A stretch of DNA of 64,000 nt from assembly GCF_016863135.1 (NCBI RefSeq), contig NZ_BOOH01000038.1, positions 16,469-80,468 on the forward strand, given 5' to 3'. Origin of the DNA: Planobispora longispora (GTDB taxonomy: Bacteria; Actinomycetota; Actinomycetes; Streptosporangiales; Streptosporangiaceae). The translations under genes and the position numbers were made by a program. Of this stretch, positions 27,161-36,970 are shown one piece after another; the stretch's first letter is position 1, and each line of letters opens with the position of its first letter. The notes under the pieces were generated by a model. The model saw nothing but the letters and a program-made list of their open reading frames with translations, did no database searches and was not told where the DNA came from.

Positions 27161-27490
27161 TCAGGGGTAACGGGTGACCGCGTGCTGCTCCGCCGGCGAC
27201 GGCCCGGGGGCCGGGCGGGACCTCGCGGTGTCGGCGCAGCCCGGGCGACGGCCCAGTAGCAGATACAGGATCGGGCCGACCGGCTGGATGAAGATGGCCG
27301 GCCACCACAGCGCCTTGCGCCCGCGCACGTCGGACTGCGGCCGGATCCGCATGTCCACCGCGGCGGCGGAGGTCAGCAGCAACTCGATCACCGCCAGCGT
27401 GAGGATGGCGCCGCGCCGCCGTGGCGGCAGGTCGGCCCACCGCCTCCTGCGCGTCCGCCTCGCCGATCTCCCCATTGATCGCCTGTTCAT
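27161..27490 (-). CDS. PLDc_N (cardiolipin synthase N-terminal-like) membrane protein
   Basis: A 109-residue two-helix protein: AILTLAVIELLLTSAAAVDM, then the PLDNc block DVRGRKALWWPAIFIQPVGP and ILYLLLGRRPG. Alone, without catalytic HKD motifs, such proteins are small membrane anchors or regulators of unknown role. ATG 27490 follows GAAGGGG. Neighbours on the same strand are the DUF385 fusion (18 bp downstream) and DedA (48 bp upstream). Confidence 0.8.
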   Translation of the reverse strand: MNRRSMGRSARRTRRRRWADLPPRRRGAILTLAVIELLLTSAAAVDMRIRPQSDVRGRKALWWPAIFIQPVGPILYLLLGRRPGCADTARSRPAPGPSPAEQHAVTRYP

Positions 27491-27538
27491 CTCGGCCCCT
27501 TCTCCGTCGGGTTCCTGGGCCGTCGCTCTTCATGCTCC

Positions 27539-28276
27539 TCAGCGGTGCGGCCTCCGCGTAGGGGCGAAGGTCCCAGCGGTGCGCGCCATCAGCCCGCCCA
27601 TATCGCCGATGGAGCACCGGGCTTCGGAGAGGGGAGGTCTGCAGGGGCGCACCAGGCGCGGGGCGGCGAGCCGCTTGATGACCAGAGCCGTTCCGGCGAC
27701 CAGGCCGGCCACCGCGGCGGTCAGCGGGACCAGGAGATCTTGATGTTGCCGGCCCGCGTTCCCGGCGACGGCGCCGATCACCAGGTAGACCGTCACCCAG
27801 GCGGCGGCCCCGGTCATCGCCCAGCCGATGAAGCGCCGGTACGGCATGGCCAGCGTGCCGGCCAGCACCGGGGTGAGGGCGTGCGCGACCGGCAGGAAAT
27901 AGGCCACCGCGAGGGTCACCCCGCCGCCGGTCCCGCCCATGAGGCGCTCGGCGCGGCTCCAGCGCTCTTCTCCGATCCAGCGCCCGGCCCGGCCGCGCCG
28001 CAGCCGCGTGCCGTACACCCTGCCGATCAGGTAACCGCCGGAGGCGCCCAGATAGCATCCGATCACCTCGATCGCGATCACCCCGCCGACCTCGGCGGGA
28101 CCGTCCAGGGCGATGCCGGCCATCAGGACGGCCGCGTCCGCGGGCACCAGCAGGCCGAGCAGCAACGAGCCCTCCATCGCCAGCAGCATCAGGAGGGAGA
28201 CGCCGACCAGCAGGGGATCCTGCCCGTCCAGCAGGTCGAGCAGACCGGCGAGCAGGTCGTTCAGCGCGCTCAGCAT
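27539..28276 (-). CDS. DedA-family (SNARE-associated/VTT) membrane protein
   Basis: A 245-residue protein with about five hydrophobic segments and reentrant loops typical of the DedA/VTT fold: EGSLLLGLLVPADAAVLMAG, GCYLGASGGYLIGRVYGTRL, TLAVAYFLPVAHALTPVLAG. Family members flip undecaprenyl phosphate or phosphatidylethanolamine-like lipids. The usual F-x-R-[FW]-[IV]-P-x2-R motif is reduced here to AYFLPVAHALTP, so the essential arginine seems to be replaced by histidine. ATG 28276 is preceded by GAGGGAGAA. The gene belongs to the 26054-29828 operon. Confidence 0.82.
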   Translation of the reverse strand: MLSALNDLLAGLLDLLDGQDPLLVGVSLLMLLAMEGSLLLGLLVPADAAVLMAGIALDGPAEVGGVIAIEVIGCYLGASGGYLIGRVYGTRLRRGRAGRWIGEERWSRAERLMGGTGGGVTLAVAYFLPVAHALTPVLAGTLAMPYRRFIGWAMTGAAAWVTVYLVIGAVAGNAGRQHQDLLVPLTAAVAGLVAGTALVIKRLAAPRLVRPCRPPLSEARCSIGDMGGLMARTAGTFAPTRRPHR

Positions 28277-28331
28277 GATTTCTCCCTCTTCCCGCCGGGC
28301 ACTGCGCGGAGCCGGGGTGTCCGGCAGGCTC

Positions 28332-29828
28332 CTATGCGGTGTCCACCAGCGCCGTAAGCTCCTTCAGCGCCTCCTTCAGGTACCCGGGAACGGCCCACAC
28401 GTCGGGCACCATCTCCCGGCAGGCGATGATCCCGACATCCAGGCGGCCGTCGTAGGAGAAGACCGTGATGTTGAGCCCGCCGCTGACGCCGGTCACCACC
28501 GAGACCGGATAGTGCGCCAGCAGGCGCACTCCGGCGACGTACAGCGGCACCTGCGGGCCGGGGACGTTCGACACGATCAGGTTCATCGGCGGGGCGGCCT
28601 GCCCGATCAGGGCGAATGCGGCCCGGTCGGCCAGGCCGGTCAGCGCGGCCGGCAGACTCTCGGTGAACTCCCGCAGCCAGCCTGCCGGTACGGGGTCGGC
28701 GTGCGTCTTGAGGCGTTTCATGGACGCGTGCACCTCGTCGAGACGCCTCCGGGCGTCGGCGACATGCGTCGGCAGCGGTACGGTCATGATCGTGATCTGG
28801 TTACCGTGCTCCAGGCCACCGCCGCCGCGTTCCGGGCCGCCGGGCCCGCGCAGCGAGAAGGGCACCCCCGCGATCAACGGCTCGGCGGGGAGCGCGTCGC
28901 GGGCGGCGAGCCATCGCCGCAGTGCGCCGGCCGCCAGCGTCATGACCACGTCGTTGACTGTGACGCCGAAGGCGTTCTTGACCCGTTTGACGTCGTCGAG
29001 CGAGAGCTCGGCGAAGGCGAAGCGACGGTGGGCGGAGATCGGCCCGCTCAGCGGTGTGCGCGGCACGGGCGGGTGCGGCAGCTCGGGCAGCGGCCGCCCG
29101 CCCAGCCATCGGGTGAACCGGGACACCTGCCCGGCGCCGGGAAGCCGGGAGACGACCGGGATCTCATCCAGACGGGGTAACGCCCCGGCGAGGAAGCGGA
29201 GCCCGTGCACGGGGCCGGCCAGCGCGTGCGCGGCGCTTCGCGCCAGCATCCACGGCAAACCCGGCGGCGGGTCGGGGGGTACGGGTCCGCGGGACGGCTC
29301 TAGTGGCGTGCCCGCAGGTTCGTCGGCCGGTCCTGCCGGCAGCCCCGCAGGCTCCCCGCCCGGCTCGGCCGACGCATCCATGAGCGCGGCGAGCACGTCG
29401 GCGCCGCCCAGGCCGTCGACCGCGGCGTGGTGCAGTTTCGTGTAGACGGCCGAGCGTCCGCCGGCCAGGCCCTGGATCAGATACATCTCCCACAGCGGCC
29501 TGCCGCGGTCCAGCCGCCGCTCGTGCAACCGGGCGACCTGCTCGCCCAGCTGGGCGTCGTCCCCGGGCGGGGGCAGGGCCAGCTCGCGCAGGTGGTAGTC
29601 CAGATCCACCTCGGCGTCCGCCACCCAGTAGGGCCGGTCCAGCCGGAACGGGACGTCCCTCAGCCGCCGGCGCAGCTGCTCGATGCGGCCCAGCCGCTCC
29701 TTCAGCAGGACGAACAGCTCATCCCTTGACACCTCACACTCCAAGATCGCCAGTCCCGCGACGTTGGCGACGTTCGCCTCCGTCTCGAAGTCGAGGAACT
29801 GCCCGTCCAGCGCGCTCAGCTGACGCAT
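28332..29828 (-). CDS. Wax ester synthase/diacylglycerol acyltransferase (WS/DGAT)
   Basis: A 498-residue bifunctional acyltransferase that esterifies fatty acyl-CoA to diacylglycerol or fatty alcohol for storage lipid. The start MRQLSALDGQFLDFET is canonical. The active-site HHAAVDG (HHxxxDG) is at about residue 134. VTVNDVVMTLAAGALRRWL and NLIVSNVPGPQVPLYVAG are the C-terminal blocks. ATG 29828 follows GGAGGGAGGGCGCG. Tgs1 (Rv3130c) is the mycobacterial DosR-regulon counterpart, matching this island. Probably first gene of the operon running down to 26054. Confidence 0.93.
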   Translation of the reverse strand: MRQLSALDGQFLDFETEANVANVAGLAILECEVSRDELFVLLKERLGRIEQLRRRLRDVPFRLDRPYWVADAEVDLDYHLRELALPPPGDDAQLGEQVARLHERRLDRGRPLWEMYLIQGLAGGRSAVYTKLHHAAVDGLGGADVLAALMDASAEPGGEPAGLPAGPADEPAGTPLEPSRGPVPPDPPPGLPWMLARSAAHALAGPVHGLRFLAGALPRLDEIPVVSRLPGAGQVSRFTRWLGGRPLPELPHPPVPRTPLSGPISAHRRFAFAELSLDDVKRVKNAFGVTVNDVVMTLAAGALRRWLAARDALPAEPLIAGVPFSLRGPGGPERGGGGLEHGNQITIMTVPLPTHVADARRRLDEVHASMKRLKTHADPVPAGWLREFTESLPAALTGLADRAAFALIGQAAPPMNLIVSNVPGPQVPLYVAGVRLLAHYPVSVVTGVSGGLNITVFSYDGRLDVGIIACREMVPDVWAVPGYLKEALKELTALVDTA

Positions 29829-29867
29829 CGCGCCCTCCCTCCACCGGCCCCCGCTGCGGGGCCTCCG

Positions 29868-30211
29868 TCATGAGTCCTGGGGCGAGAGCACCACGGGCTC
29901 GATGTGGAACAGCGCGGTCCGCAACTCACCCGGCCCGCGGTCGGCGGCGATCCGGCCGGCCACGGCCGTCAGAACGTCCGCAGCGGTGATCATCCCGATC
30001 GATTGGCCGTCCTCGTCGACGACCGGGACCGCGTCGCAGGAGGCGCTCAGCATCGCCGCCGCCCCAGGGCGTACGGCGAGCTCATCGGCATCTGCCAGGC
30101 GTAGACCGCCCGCAGCCGGGCTCCGCGTCGCCGGGCCTGGGTGAAGGCGTACGCCAGCGCGGCCCCGGAATGCTCCGAGCCGTCGAACCCGACGACGATC
30201 AATCCGGTCAT
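29868..30211 (-). pseudogene. Deletion fusion of a USP N-terminus to a CBS-domain C-terminus
   Basis: ATG 30211 (GGAGG upstream) opens a Usp domain (LIVVGFDGSEHSGAALAYAF, RLRAVYAWQMP). After about 45 codons, in another frame, the DNA reads SASCDAVPVVDEDGQSIGMI and TAADVLTAV, the end of a CBS domain, to the stop at 29868. A deletion has removed the rest of the Usp gene and the start of the CBS gene, about 1 kb or more judging from family lengths. A weak DosR-like sequence (GGGACCAACGCCTC) lies at 30303. Confidence 0.7.
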
Positions 30212-30450
30212 GGCCGGCCTCCTTCCGGAGGATCTATCTGTCTTCGCCTCCATCGCACACCTGCCGGGAGGCTCCGGCACCGGCCGAACGTCACCGGTGC
30301 GAGGGACCAACGCCTCCCACGGGCGCGGCCGGACCCGCCCGACCGCCGAGGGCTGCCCTACTGATGGACGCCGTTCCATCAAGCAGACTTTCCGAACGTG
30401 GTCGACCGGCGGGTGCTCCCGGCGCCCGCCGGTCCTCCGTACCGGCATGA

Positions 30451-30888
30451 TCACCTCCGTGCCGGCTGCTCCGGCTCGATGACCTCGTGCACGTCACGCC
30501 CGGACGGCGGCGGAGCGCCGGGGATGCCGAGCGTGTGCCGTACCGTCGAGATGAACCACAGTGCGATCGTGGCGTAGAACAGGACCGCCAGCGCGACCTC
30601 ACTCGCGGCGATCAGCCCGATGATCCCGGCCACCAGCGCCGTGACGCCGAGCAGGCTCGCGACCACGGTGAACAGCCGCCTCGCCGGTGTCTTCTCGCCG
30701 CTGTACAGCTCGTCGGCCGCGCTGAGCGCGCACCCGCCGACCAGACCGAGTACCAGGATGGTCGCGGTGACGCCCCGCACGCCGGGGATGATCGGCAGAT
30801 CGGCTCCCTGCAGGAATGCTGCGTAGACCGCGACGTTGACACCCGCGACCGCTGTGGCGACCGCGTCCTTCCATGTCAGCCTCATCAT
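30451..30888 (-). CDS. Four-helix membrane protein of unknown function
   Basis: A 145-residue protein with four predicted helices: ATAVAGVNVAVYAAFLQG, VTATILVLGLVGGCAL, LFTVVASLLGVTALVAGIIG and ASEVALAVLFYATIALWFIS. It resembles small unnamed membrane proteins in actinobacterial stress islands. ATG 30888 (GAGGGGG, 5-nt spacing) is chosen; GTG 30894 is in frame. It is monocistronic, about 230 bp before the Usp/CBS remnant. Confidence 0.75.
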   Translation of the reverse strand: MMRLTWKDAVATAVAGVNVAVYAAFLQGADLPIIPGVRGVTATILVLGLVGGCALSAADELYSGEKTPARRLFTVVASLLGVTALVAGIIGLIAASEVALAVLFYATIALWFISTVRHTLGIPGAPPPSGRDVHEVIEPEQPARR

Positions 30889-31086
30889 GCTCACCCCCTC
30901 TCGTTTCCCGAGGGTCCTCTCGCTTGAGGAGGTTCCTGCTTTCAGGATCCGGCGCGGACGCGGGCACGGGCAGTGTCAAAGGTCCTTCAAGGCGCGGCGT
31001 CGGTCCTCGAATGCGCGGGTACGGCCGTGCCGCACGCGGGTGATCCGTCCCTGCCCGGCCATGCGGGTCCATCGGCGTGCCGGTTG

Positions 31087-31100
31087 GGGACTTTCGGCCG
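31087..31100. promoter_or_regulatory. DosR/OsdR-like box GGGACTTTCGGCCG
   Basis: It lies 77 bp before the DUF4389 ATG on the plus strand, the same spacing as the box of the USP gene at 10216. Strong left half-site. Confidence 0.65.
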
Positions 31101-31176
31101 GTGGAACGGGCGCCGGCAGGTGGTGCGCTGGCAGGGCAAGCCGTTTCCCGGTGTCTCCCGGAAAGGAGCCGGGGCC

Positions 31177-31986
31177 ATGAACGCCTATCCCGTACGCGTG
31201 CGCGCCCGCCTGGACGAGCCGCTGAACCGTGGCCTGTGGCTGGTCAAGTGGCTGCTGGCCATCCCGCACTACCTCATCCTGGGGTTGTTGTGGATCGCCT
31301 TCCCGATCCTGACGGTGATCGCCTTCTTCGCGATCCTGTTCACCGGCCGCTACCCCAGGCCGATCTTCGAGTTCAACGTCGGCGTGCTGCGCTGGACCTG
31401 GCGGGTGGCCTACTACAGCTACGGCGCCCTGGGCACCGACCGGTACCCGCCCTTCGCCCTCGGCCCGGCCCCGGACTACCCGGCCACGCTGCAGGTCGAC
31501 TACCCGGTACGGCTCTCGCGCGGCCTGGCGCTGGTCAAATGGTGGCTGCTGGCCATCCCGCACTACCTCATCGTGGCGCTGTTCACCAGCGCCGGCGTGG
31601 TCCTGTGGCGCGACGATCTGCCGGACACCGGCGGCCCCGTGCACAGCCTCGGCTTTGGCGGGCTCGTCGGCCTGCTGGTCGTCGTCTCCGCCGTCGTCCT
31701 GCTGTTCCGCGGCCGCTACCCGCGACCGATCTTCGATCTCGTGATCGGCATGGACCGGTGGGCGCTGCGGGTGGCCGCCTACGCCGCCCTGATGACCGAC
31801 GTCTACCCGCCCTTCCGCCTCGACACGGGCGAAGAAGAGCCCGCAGGACCGGCGCCGGCTCCCGCCGGTCCTGCCGTACCGGAAGGTCAGCGGGGCGGGA
31901 CGACCACCAGCGGGCAGTGCGCGTGGTGCAGCAGCGAGTGGCTGACCGAGCCGAGCAGCAACCCGGTCAGGTCGCCGCGCCCGTGA
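31177..31986 (+). CDS. DUF4389 membrane protein
   Basis: A 269-residue protein with two tandem DUF4389 repeats. Each begins with [20 protein letters not shown] or [20 protein letters not shown], a helix pair, and [17 protein letters not shown] or [17 protein letters not shown]. Members are actinobacterial membrane proteins of unknown role, often near USP genes. ATG 31177 follows GAAAGGAGCC. After about residue 235 the reading runs antisense through the end of the convergent USP gene for 100 bp, so the natural stop codon seems to have been lost and the tail is spurious. Confidence 0.85.
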   Translation: MNAYPVRVRARLDEPLNRGLWLVKWLLAIPHYLILGLLWIAFPILTVIAFFAILFTGRYPRPIFEFNVGVLRWTWRVAYYSYGALGTDRYPPFALGPAPDYPATLQVDYPVRLSRGLALVKWWLLAIPHYLIVALFTSAGVVLWRDDLPDTGGPVHSLGFGGLVGLLVVVSAVVLLFRGRYPRPIFDLVIGMDRWALRVAAYAALMTDVYPPFRLDTGEEEPAGPAPAPAGPAVPEGQRGGTTTSGQCAWCSSEWLTEPSSNPVRSPRP

Positions 31987-32756
31987 GATCCCACCACCAG
32001 CAGACCCGCTCCGGCCGAGGCCTCCTTGAGCACGTCCACCGGGTGACCGTTGACGGCCTGCGCGGCGACCTTGACGTCCGGATAGCGCTCACCCCAGCCG
32101 GCCAGCGCCTCGGCCAGTACCCGCTGTTCGCCGCCCTCGCGTTCCCCTTCCGCGGTCAGCACGCCGGGCGCGCCCTCGATGACGGGCCCGCTCCAGGCGT
32201 GCACCGCCCGCAGTTCGGCCCCGCGCGCCGCCGCCTCGGCGAAGGCGAACGCCAGGGCGTCCGCTCCGGCGGGCGAGCCGTCGACCCCGACCACCACCGG
32301 TCCGTCCCACACCGCCCCGGGTGCGTCCTGACCGGCGGGCGCGGCGCGGACCACGGCCACCGGGCAGGAGGTGTGCCCGGACACGCCCAGCGCCACCGAG
32401 CCCACCAGCATGCCCAGGAAACCGCCCTGCCCGTGACTGCCGACCACCAGCAGCTCCGCGCCCTTGGCGGCCTCGATCAGGCCCAGCCGCGGATCACCCG
32501 GCAGCAGCTGCGACTCCACCTCGACCGCGCCGCCCTCGGCCTGAGCCCGCTGCACGCCCTGGGCCAGGATGTCGGCGGCTCCGCCGCGCATCCACCGGCC
32601 CACATCGGCGTGCGGCACATCCTCGGGCATCTCGAAGGCCCAGGCCGGCATGACGTGCACCACGCGCAACCCGATGCCGCGCAGTCCGGCCTCACGCACC
32701 GCCCAGCCCACCGCCGCCAGAGCGGCCTGCGAGCCGTCGACCCCTACAATGATCAT
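31887..32756 (-). CDS. Universal stress protein, two Usp domains
   Basis: A 289-residue tandem Usp. The ATP-binding signatures [19 protein letters not shown] (domain 1) and [19 protein letters not shown] (domain 2) are intact. ATG 32756 is 16 bp after the DUF1918 gene, so the two form an operon. The 3' end overlaps the convergent DUF4389 reading frame by 100 bp. Such proteins bind ATP and slow growth under hypoxia in mycobacteria; here the role is inferred from family and context. Confidence 0.93.
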   Translation of the reverse strand: MIIVGVDGSQAALAAVGWAVREAGLRGIGLRVVHVMPAWAFEMPEDVPHADVGRWMRGGAADILAQGVQRAQAEGGAVEVESQLLPGDPRLGLIEAAKGAELLVVGSHGQGGFLGMLVGSVALGVSGHTSCPVAVVRAAPAGQDAPGAVWDGPVVVGVDGSPAGADALAFAFAEAAARGAELRAVHAWSGPVIEGAPGVLTAEGEREGGEQRVLAEALAGWGERYPDVKVAAQAVNGHPVDVLKEASAGAGLLVVGSHGRGDLTGLLLGSVSHSLLHHAHCPLVVVPPR

Positions 32757-32772
32757 GTCGTCCTCCGGTCGC

Positions 32773-32988
32773 TCACAGGGCCGCGAACGCGGCGTCCCTG
32801 TCCTGCTTGGTCACCACGCGGGCATCGGGTCCGGGGAACACGAGGCTCTCGCGCTCGTCGTCAACCCAGCGCACCAGGTAGGGCGGGGAGCCGTCGGGGT
32901 GCCGCAGCTCCGTGATCACCCCGATCCGGCGGACGTCGCCGCCGTGAGTGCCCTCGACGATCAGCCTGTCGCCTACCGCTGCTTTCAT
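32773..32988 (-). CDS. DUF1918-domain protein
   Basis: A 71-residue SH3-like small protein: [20 protein letters not shown], then [20 protein letters not shown] and [16 protein letters not shown]. This is the complete DUF1918 domain, whose members are typical of actinobacterial stress islands next to USP and have no assigned biochemical function. ATG 32988 follows GAGAGGAGCTCGCG. It leads the two-gene operon with the USP at 31887. Confidence 0.88.
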   Translation of the reverse strand: MKAAVGDRLIVEGTHGGDVRRIGVITELRHPDGSPPYLVRWVDDERESLVFPGPDARVVTKQDRDAAFAAL

Positions 32989-33251
32989 CGCGAGCTCCTC
33001 TCCTCCATTGTCACCCGCCGGGCGTGACCGGCCGGTGGATCATCCGAGCGGACTCCGCCGTACGGCGTCGCACAGCGCCTCCCGCCTTCACCTCCCATCC
33101 TTCAGCGGGTCTGCTATCCATCGCAGAGGCGACCGTAAGGAGATATCCGGGCACAAAGACCCTGTCTCAGCGTATTTCCCACTGCCTCCAGGATCAGGTT
33201 GACATGCCACTCTTCTATTCATCCGGGGACATGAGGGTTAGCGTCGAGGCC

Positions 33252-33893
33252 ATGATTCGCGTGTTCCTCGTGGACGACCACGAGGTGGTACGGCGCGGCG
33301 TGGCGGCACTGCTCGACTCCGAAGACGACATCGAGGTCGTCGGCGAGGCCGGGACCGCCGAGTCGGCCGTCGCCCGCATCCTGGCACTCGAGCCCGACGT
33401 CGCCGTGCTGGACGTGCGCCTGCCCGACGGCAGCGGCGTGGACGTCTGCCGGGAGGTCCGCTCCCGCCTGCCTTCCGTGGCCTGCCTGATGCTGACCTCC
33501 TTCGCCGACGACGACGCCCTGTTCACCGCCGTCATGGCCGGCGCCGCCGGTTATGTGCTCAAGCAGATCCACGGCTCCGACCTGGTCGGCGCGGTGCGCA
33601 CCGTCGCCGCCGGCCAGTCCCTGCTGGATCCGCAGACCACCGCCGCCATGCTGGCCCGGCTGCGCGAGCAGGCCAGCCGCAAGGACCCGCTGGCCCGCCT
33701 GACCGACCAGGAACGGCACATCCTGGAGCTGGTCAGCGAGGGGCTGACCAACCGGCAGATCGGCGAGCGGCTGCACCTGGCGGAGAAGACCGTCAAGAAC
33801 TACGTCTCCAACCTGCTGGCCAAGCTCGGTGTGCAGCGCCGTACCCAGGCCGCGGCGCTGGCCACCCGGCTGAAGAGCGAAAAGGGGCGGTGA
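33252..33893 (+). CDS. NarL/LuxR-type response regulator, DosR/DevR-like
   Basis: A 213-residue two-component regulator. The receiver domain (1-120) has the acidic pair D8/D9, phospho-acceptor D54 ([11 protein letters not shown]), T82 and K104, the same positions as in M. tuberculosis DosR. The C-terminal LuxR helix-turn-helix (about 143-200) reads [20 protein letters not shown] and [17 protein letters not shown]. The ATG at 33252 matches the DosR start; an in-frame ATG at 33231 is possible. It lies among USP, DUF1918 and WS/DGAT genes and is the natural candidate to bind the GGGACYTTNGGCCC boxes. No histidine kinase gene is adjacent. Confidence 0.92.
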   Translation: MIRVFLVDDHEVVRRGVAALLDSEDDIEVVGEAGTAESAVARILALEPDVAVLDVRLPDGSGVDVCREVRSRLPSVACLMLTSFADDDALFTAVMAGAAGYVLKQIHGSDLVGAVRTVAAGQSLLDPQTTAAMLARLREQASRKDPLARLTDQERHILELVSEGLTNRQIGERLHLAEKTVKNYVSNLLAKLGVQRRTQAAALATRLKSEKGR

Positions 33894-33936
33894 GCCGCCG
33901 GCCCCCTCCCAGCCACGGCACGGCCACAGCACGGCC

Positions 33937-35028
33937 TCACCCGGTCCGGGCGCTCACCCGGTGCCGGGCCCGCCAGGCCTTGTACGCGGCATCGGCCAGG
34001 AGCACGGCGGGAATCGCCAGAGCGGCCAGCGGCCAGCCGGCGGCGTCCGGGAAGGACCCGCCCAGCAGGTCCGCCAGCGCCGGCAGGCCGAGGAAGGCCA
34101 GCAGCACCACGATCTCGAAGGCGATCGCCCAGAGCAGCAGCGGGTTGCTGCGCCACTTCAGCCGCCCGATCCAGCGGGACTCGCTGCGGCAGGCGAAGGC
34201 GTTGGCGAACTGGCCCAGCACCACGGCGGCGAAGGCCGTTCCGGAGGCGGTGGCCAGCAGCGCGGGCCCCGGACCGGCGCCGAGCGTCCAGCCGCCCAAC
34301 AGCAGCACACCGGTGAATGCCGCCATCTCGGCCAGCGCCTGCGCGGGACCGAGCACGCCGAACACGCGGCGCAGCAGCCGCCGGTCCACCAGGTTGCCGG
34401 TGCGGGCGGGCCCGTCCATGGTGCGCGGGTTGGCCGGTTCGGCCCCCAGGGCGAGCGCGGGCAGCAGGTCGGTGCCGATGTCCAGGGCGAGCACCTGCAG
34501 CACGCTCAGCGCCAGCGGGATCGTGCCTCCCGACAGCGCCCAGACGGCGAACGGGGTGAGCTCGGCGACGCTGTCGGTCAGGTGGTAGGTCAGGAAGCGG
34601 CGGATATTGGCGTAGGTGGCCCGGCCCAGCTCGATCGCGGTGACGATGGTGGCGAAGTGGTCGTCCAGCAGCACCAGGTCGGCGGCCTCGCGAGCGACGT
34701 CGGTGCCGGAGGCGCCCATGGCGATGCCGATGTCGGCCTCACGCAGGGCCGGGCCGTCGTTGACCCCGTCGCCGGTCATCGCCACGACGTGGCCGCGCCC
34801 GCGCATCGCCCGGGCGATGCGCGGTTTGTCCTCCGGAGTCACCCGGGCCACCACGACGCCGTCGCGATCCAGCAGCTCGCCCAGTTCCTCATCGCCCGGC
34901 GGCAGTCGCGCGCCGGTGAGCACCAGCGCGTCCGGGCCCAGCAGTCCGACTTCGACGGCGACGGCGCGGGCGGTGCCGGGATGGTCACCGGTGATCATGG
35001 CCAGCTTGATCCCGGCGCGACGGCACAT
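33937..35028 (-). pseudogene. Cation P-type ATPase, C-terminal part only
   Basis: The reading starts inside the P domain: CRRAGIKLAMITGDHPGTAR, then VVAMTGDGVNDGPALREADI (hinge motif) and DLVLLDDHFATIVTAIELGR, followed by six C-terminal helices. It is of the P2 (Ca/Mg-type) class. The phosphorylation site DKTGT, actuator domain and first four helices are missing. Upstream residues (RHLERLHAWITAGLGHARIS) are not ATPase-like. The cut is about 150 bp from a tyrosine recombinase gene, suggesting loss during an integration or excision. It is not the other half of the P1B fragment at 13812. Confidence 0.8.
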
Positions 35029-35178
35029 CGCGATCGCCGAGATGCGCGCGTGCCCGAGCCCGGCGGTGATCCAGGCGTGCAGCCGCTCCAGATGGCGGCT
35101 GATCTTGCCGGTGACTTCCGGCGAGCGGGTACGGCCGGAATACGGCGGAAAGGGGCCGCTGAGGTGGTGGCCGCGGGC

Positions 35179-36135
35179 TTAGTCAGCGGATGCGGCGGCG
35201 GGCGGCCGGATCGGTGTGGGCGGTGACGGCCGCGGAGGTGTGTTCGCAGAGACGGACGTAGGCGCCGAGGCTGGCCAGGTGGGCGTGGCGTGACTTGGCC
35301 TGGAGTTCTGCGGCGGTGCGGCCGGCGTCCGCGAGGTGCTGCAGCGCGGAGTGGCGCAGCTGGTGGAGTGTCCATCCGTTGCCATGCGGATCGAGGGCCC
35401 GGGTGGCGGTTTTGAACAGGTGTTCGGCGCGTGGGTAGGACAGTCGGCCGCGTCCGGTGGTCGGACAGATGTCGGCGGTCGCGGGGGTGCGGGGGCCGGA
35501 AGTGGAGGCGCGGCGGTCGGCCAGGAACACCGGCCCGGCGATGCGGCCCTTGAGCAGGCGTGGGAGGAGGCGGGCGGTGCCGGTGGCCCAGTGCACGTAC
35601 TCGATCGCGCCGCCTTGGAGACCACGCGGGCGCGGCGGAATTCGGGGTCGAGGTCTTCGATGTTGAGGGAGAGGATCTCTTGGGCGCGGGCTGCGGTCTC
35701 GTACATCATGCGCCACAGCACCCGCTCGCGCAGCCCGTGCGCGTCATCGCCGAACAGCTTTTCCAAGCGGGTCCGCGGGATGGAGCGGTCGCCGCGGCGG
35801 GCGGTCTTGCGCCGGGTCAGCCGCCGCGCCGGGTTGGTGGCCAGGAGTTCTTGGCGCTGCGCCCAGGTGGTGAAGGAGGTGAGCGCGGACAGGTGCCGGT
35901 TCCAAGTGGCGGCCGCCGCAGTGTTCCACCGCTGCATCACCGCGGCGTAGTCTTCGGGGGCCAGGTCGGCGATGGGGTTGGCGCCGCCGGCGACGTCGAT
36001 GAGGCGGGCGAGGGTGCCGTCGTAGTTGGCGCGGGTGGTGGCGGTCGGGATGGAGTCCAGGTAGCAGTCGACGGCGGCCGCGAGGGTGACGTCGCCAGAT
36101 GAGCTTGCGCGGCCGGGGAAGGCGACGACGGACAC
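35179..36135 (-). pseudogene. Tyrosine recombinase (XerC/integrase-like), one frameshift
   Basis: Start GTG 36135 (GGAGG 8 nt upstream) opens a SAM-like core-binding domain (AAAVDCYLDSIPTATTRANY). The catalytic domain follows: Arg in MMYETAARAQEILSLNIEDL, then after a one-base loss near 35618 (AAGGCGGCG for an expected AAGGGCGGCG) the frame GAIEYVHWATGTARLLPRLL, H-x-x-R in LHQLRHSALQHLADAG and the likely nucleophile Tyr in LGAYVRLCEHTSA. It may be functional if the shift is an assembly error. TGTGACA-type dyads lie upstream. Confidence 0.75.
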
Positions 36136-36156
36136 GGCAGGGACCTCCACAGGGCC

Positions 36157-36265
36157 TATGTGACACATAACGTTGCCGAGTCGCCTGCGCCGTGGTGGAC
36201 GGCGAGCTGGGCGGACGCAGGCCAACGCCGGCCAGTGTGACAGGTAATGCAGATTCTGTGTCACA
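36157..36265. promoter_or_regulatory. TGTGACA dyads upstream of the recombinase
   Basis: TATGTGACACATA (36157-36169) is a dyad. AGTGTGACAGG follows at about 36234 and CTGTGTCACATC at about 36256. Three related sites in 100 bp upstream of the recombinase start suggest autoregulation or a control region. The rest of 36136-36463 has no gene. Confidence 0.45.
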
Positions 36266-36463
36266 TCCAGCCTGCCGACATGCACCCGCCGCCTGGCGGG
36301 CGAACGTGGAGGTGAACCCGGATCGACAACGAGGTCGCCGATCCGGGAGCCGAGCGGGACGAGCGGAGCCGCGGTCGCGTCGCCGAGTCCGCGGTGGGCG
36401 ACCGGGGGGCGCGGCGAAGCGGCGGGGCGTGGCCGGTCGCGGTGCCGTGTGTTCCGGGCGGGT

Positions 36464-36910
36464 TCAGGTGGTCGCGCCGCCGAACAGGGCGCGCAGTCGA
36501 CCGGTCTGTTCGGCTCGTTCTGCGGCGTACTGCTGGTCGGGGAGGTTGTCGGGAGCTTGGCGCAGCAGGCGTTTGGTCGCGGTGGCGGCGCCGGCGTCGA
36601 CGGCCAGGAGCGCGGTGGTCAGGTCGGCCACGGCAGCGTCCAGGCCTTCGCGGGGCACGAGGGTCTCGGCCAGGCCGAGACGGGCGGCCTCGTCGGCGGG
36701 TACGGTGCGGGCGGTCAGGCAGATCTCCAGTGCCCGGGGCAGGTGCTGCCCAGCGGCGGCAAGGGCTTGCCACAGGGCGAAGGTGAGTGCGTTGCGCCGT
36801 TCGGGTCGGTTCAGGGTGAGGGTCGCGACGGGCCCGTCGATGTCCACGAGCAGGCCATCGTGGACCGGCTGGGCGGTTTCCTGCGGCCTTTGATCGGCCG
36901 CGGTCTCCAT
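36464..36910 (-). pseudogene. Enoyl-CoA hydratase/isomerase with large in-frame internal deletion
   Basis: ATG 36910 (GAAGGG, 6-nt spacing) opens a crotonase: GLLVDIDGPVATLTLNRPER, RNALTFALWQALAAAG. It then jumps in frame to EICLTARTVPADEAARLGLA, ETLVPREGLDAAVADLTTAL and ATATKRLLRQAP, the C-terminal part. About 100-120 residues with the oxyanion-hole loops and catalytic glutamates are absent. The frame is open throughout, so a 148-residue product could be made but should be inactive. It is divergent from the TetR gene over a 30-bp palindrome. Confidence 0.75.
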
Positions 36911-36970
36911 GTGCATCCCTTCTGGGCAGGATCGGTTCTACGGATGGCGGCGTGAGGCGCCGCCCGCCCG

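Noticed and set aside
13812..35028. The two P-type ATPase fragments as halves of one split gene
   Set aside because: The N-terminal piece is of heavy-metal P1B type and the C-terminal piece is of P2 type; they do not belong together.
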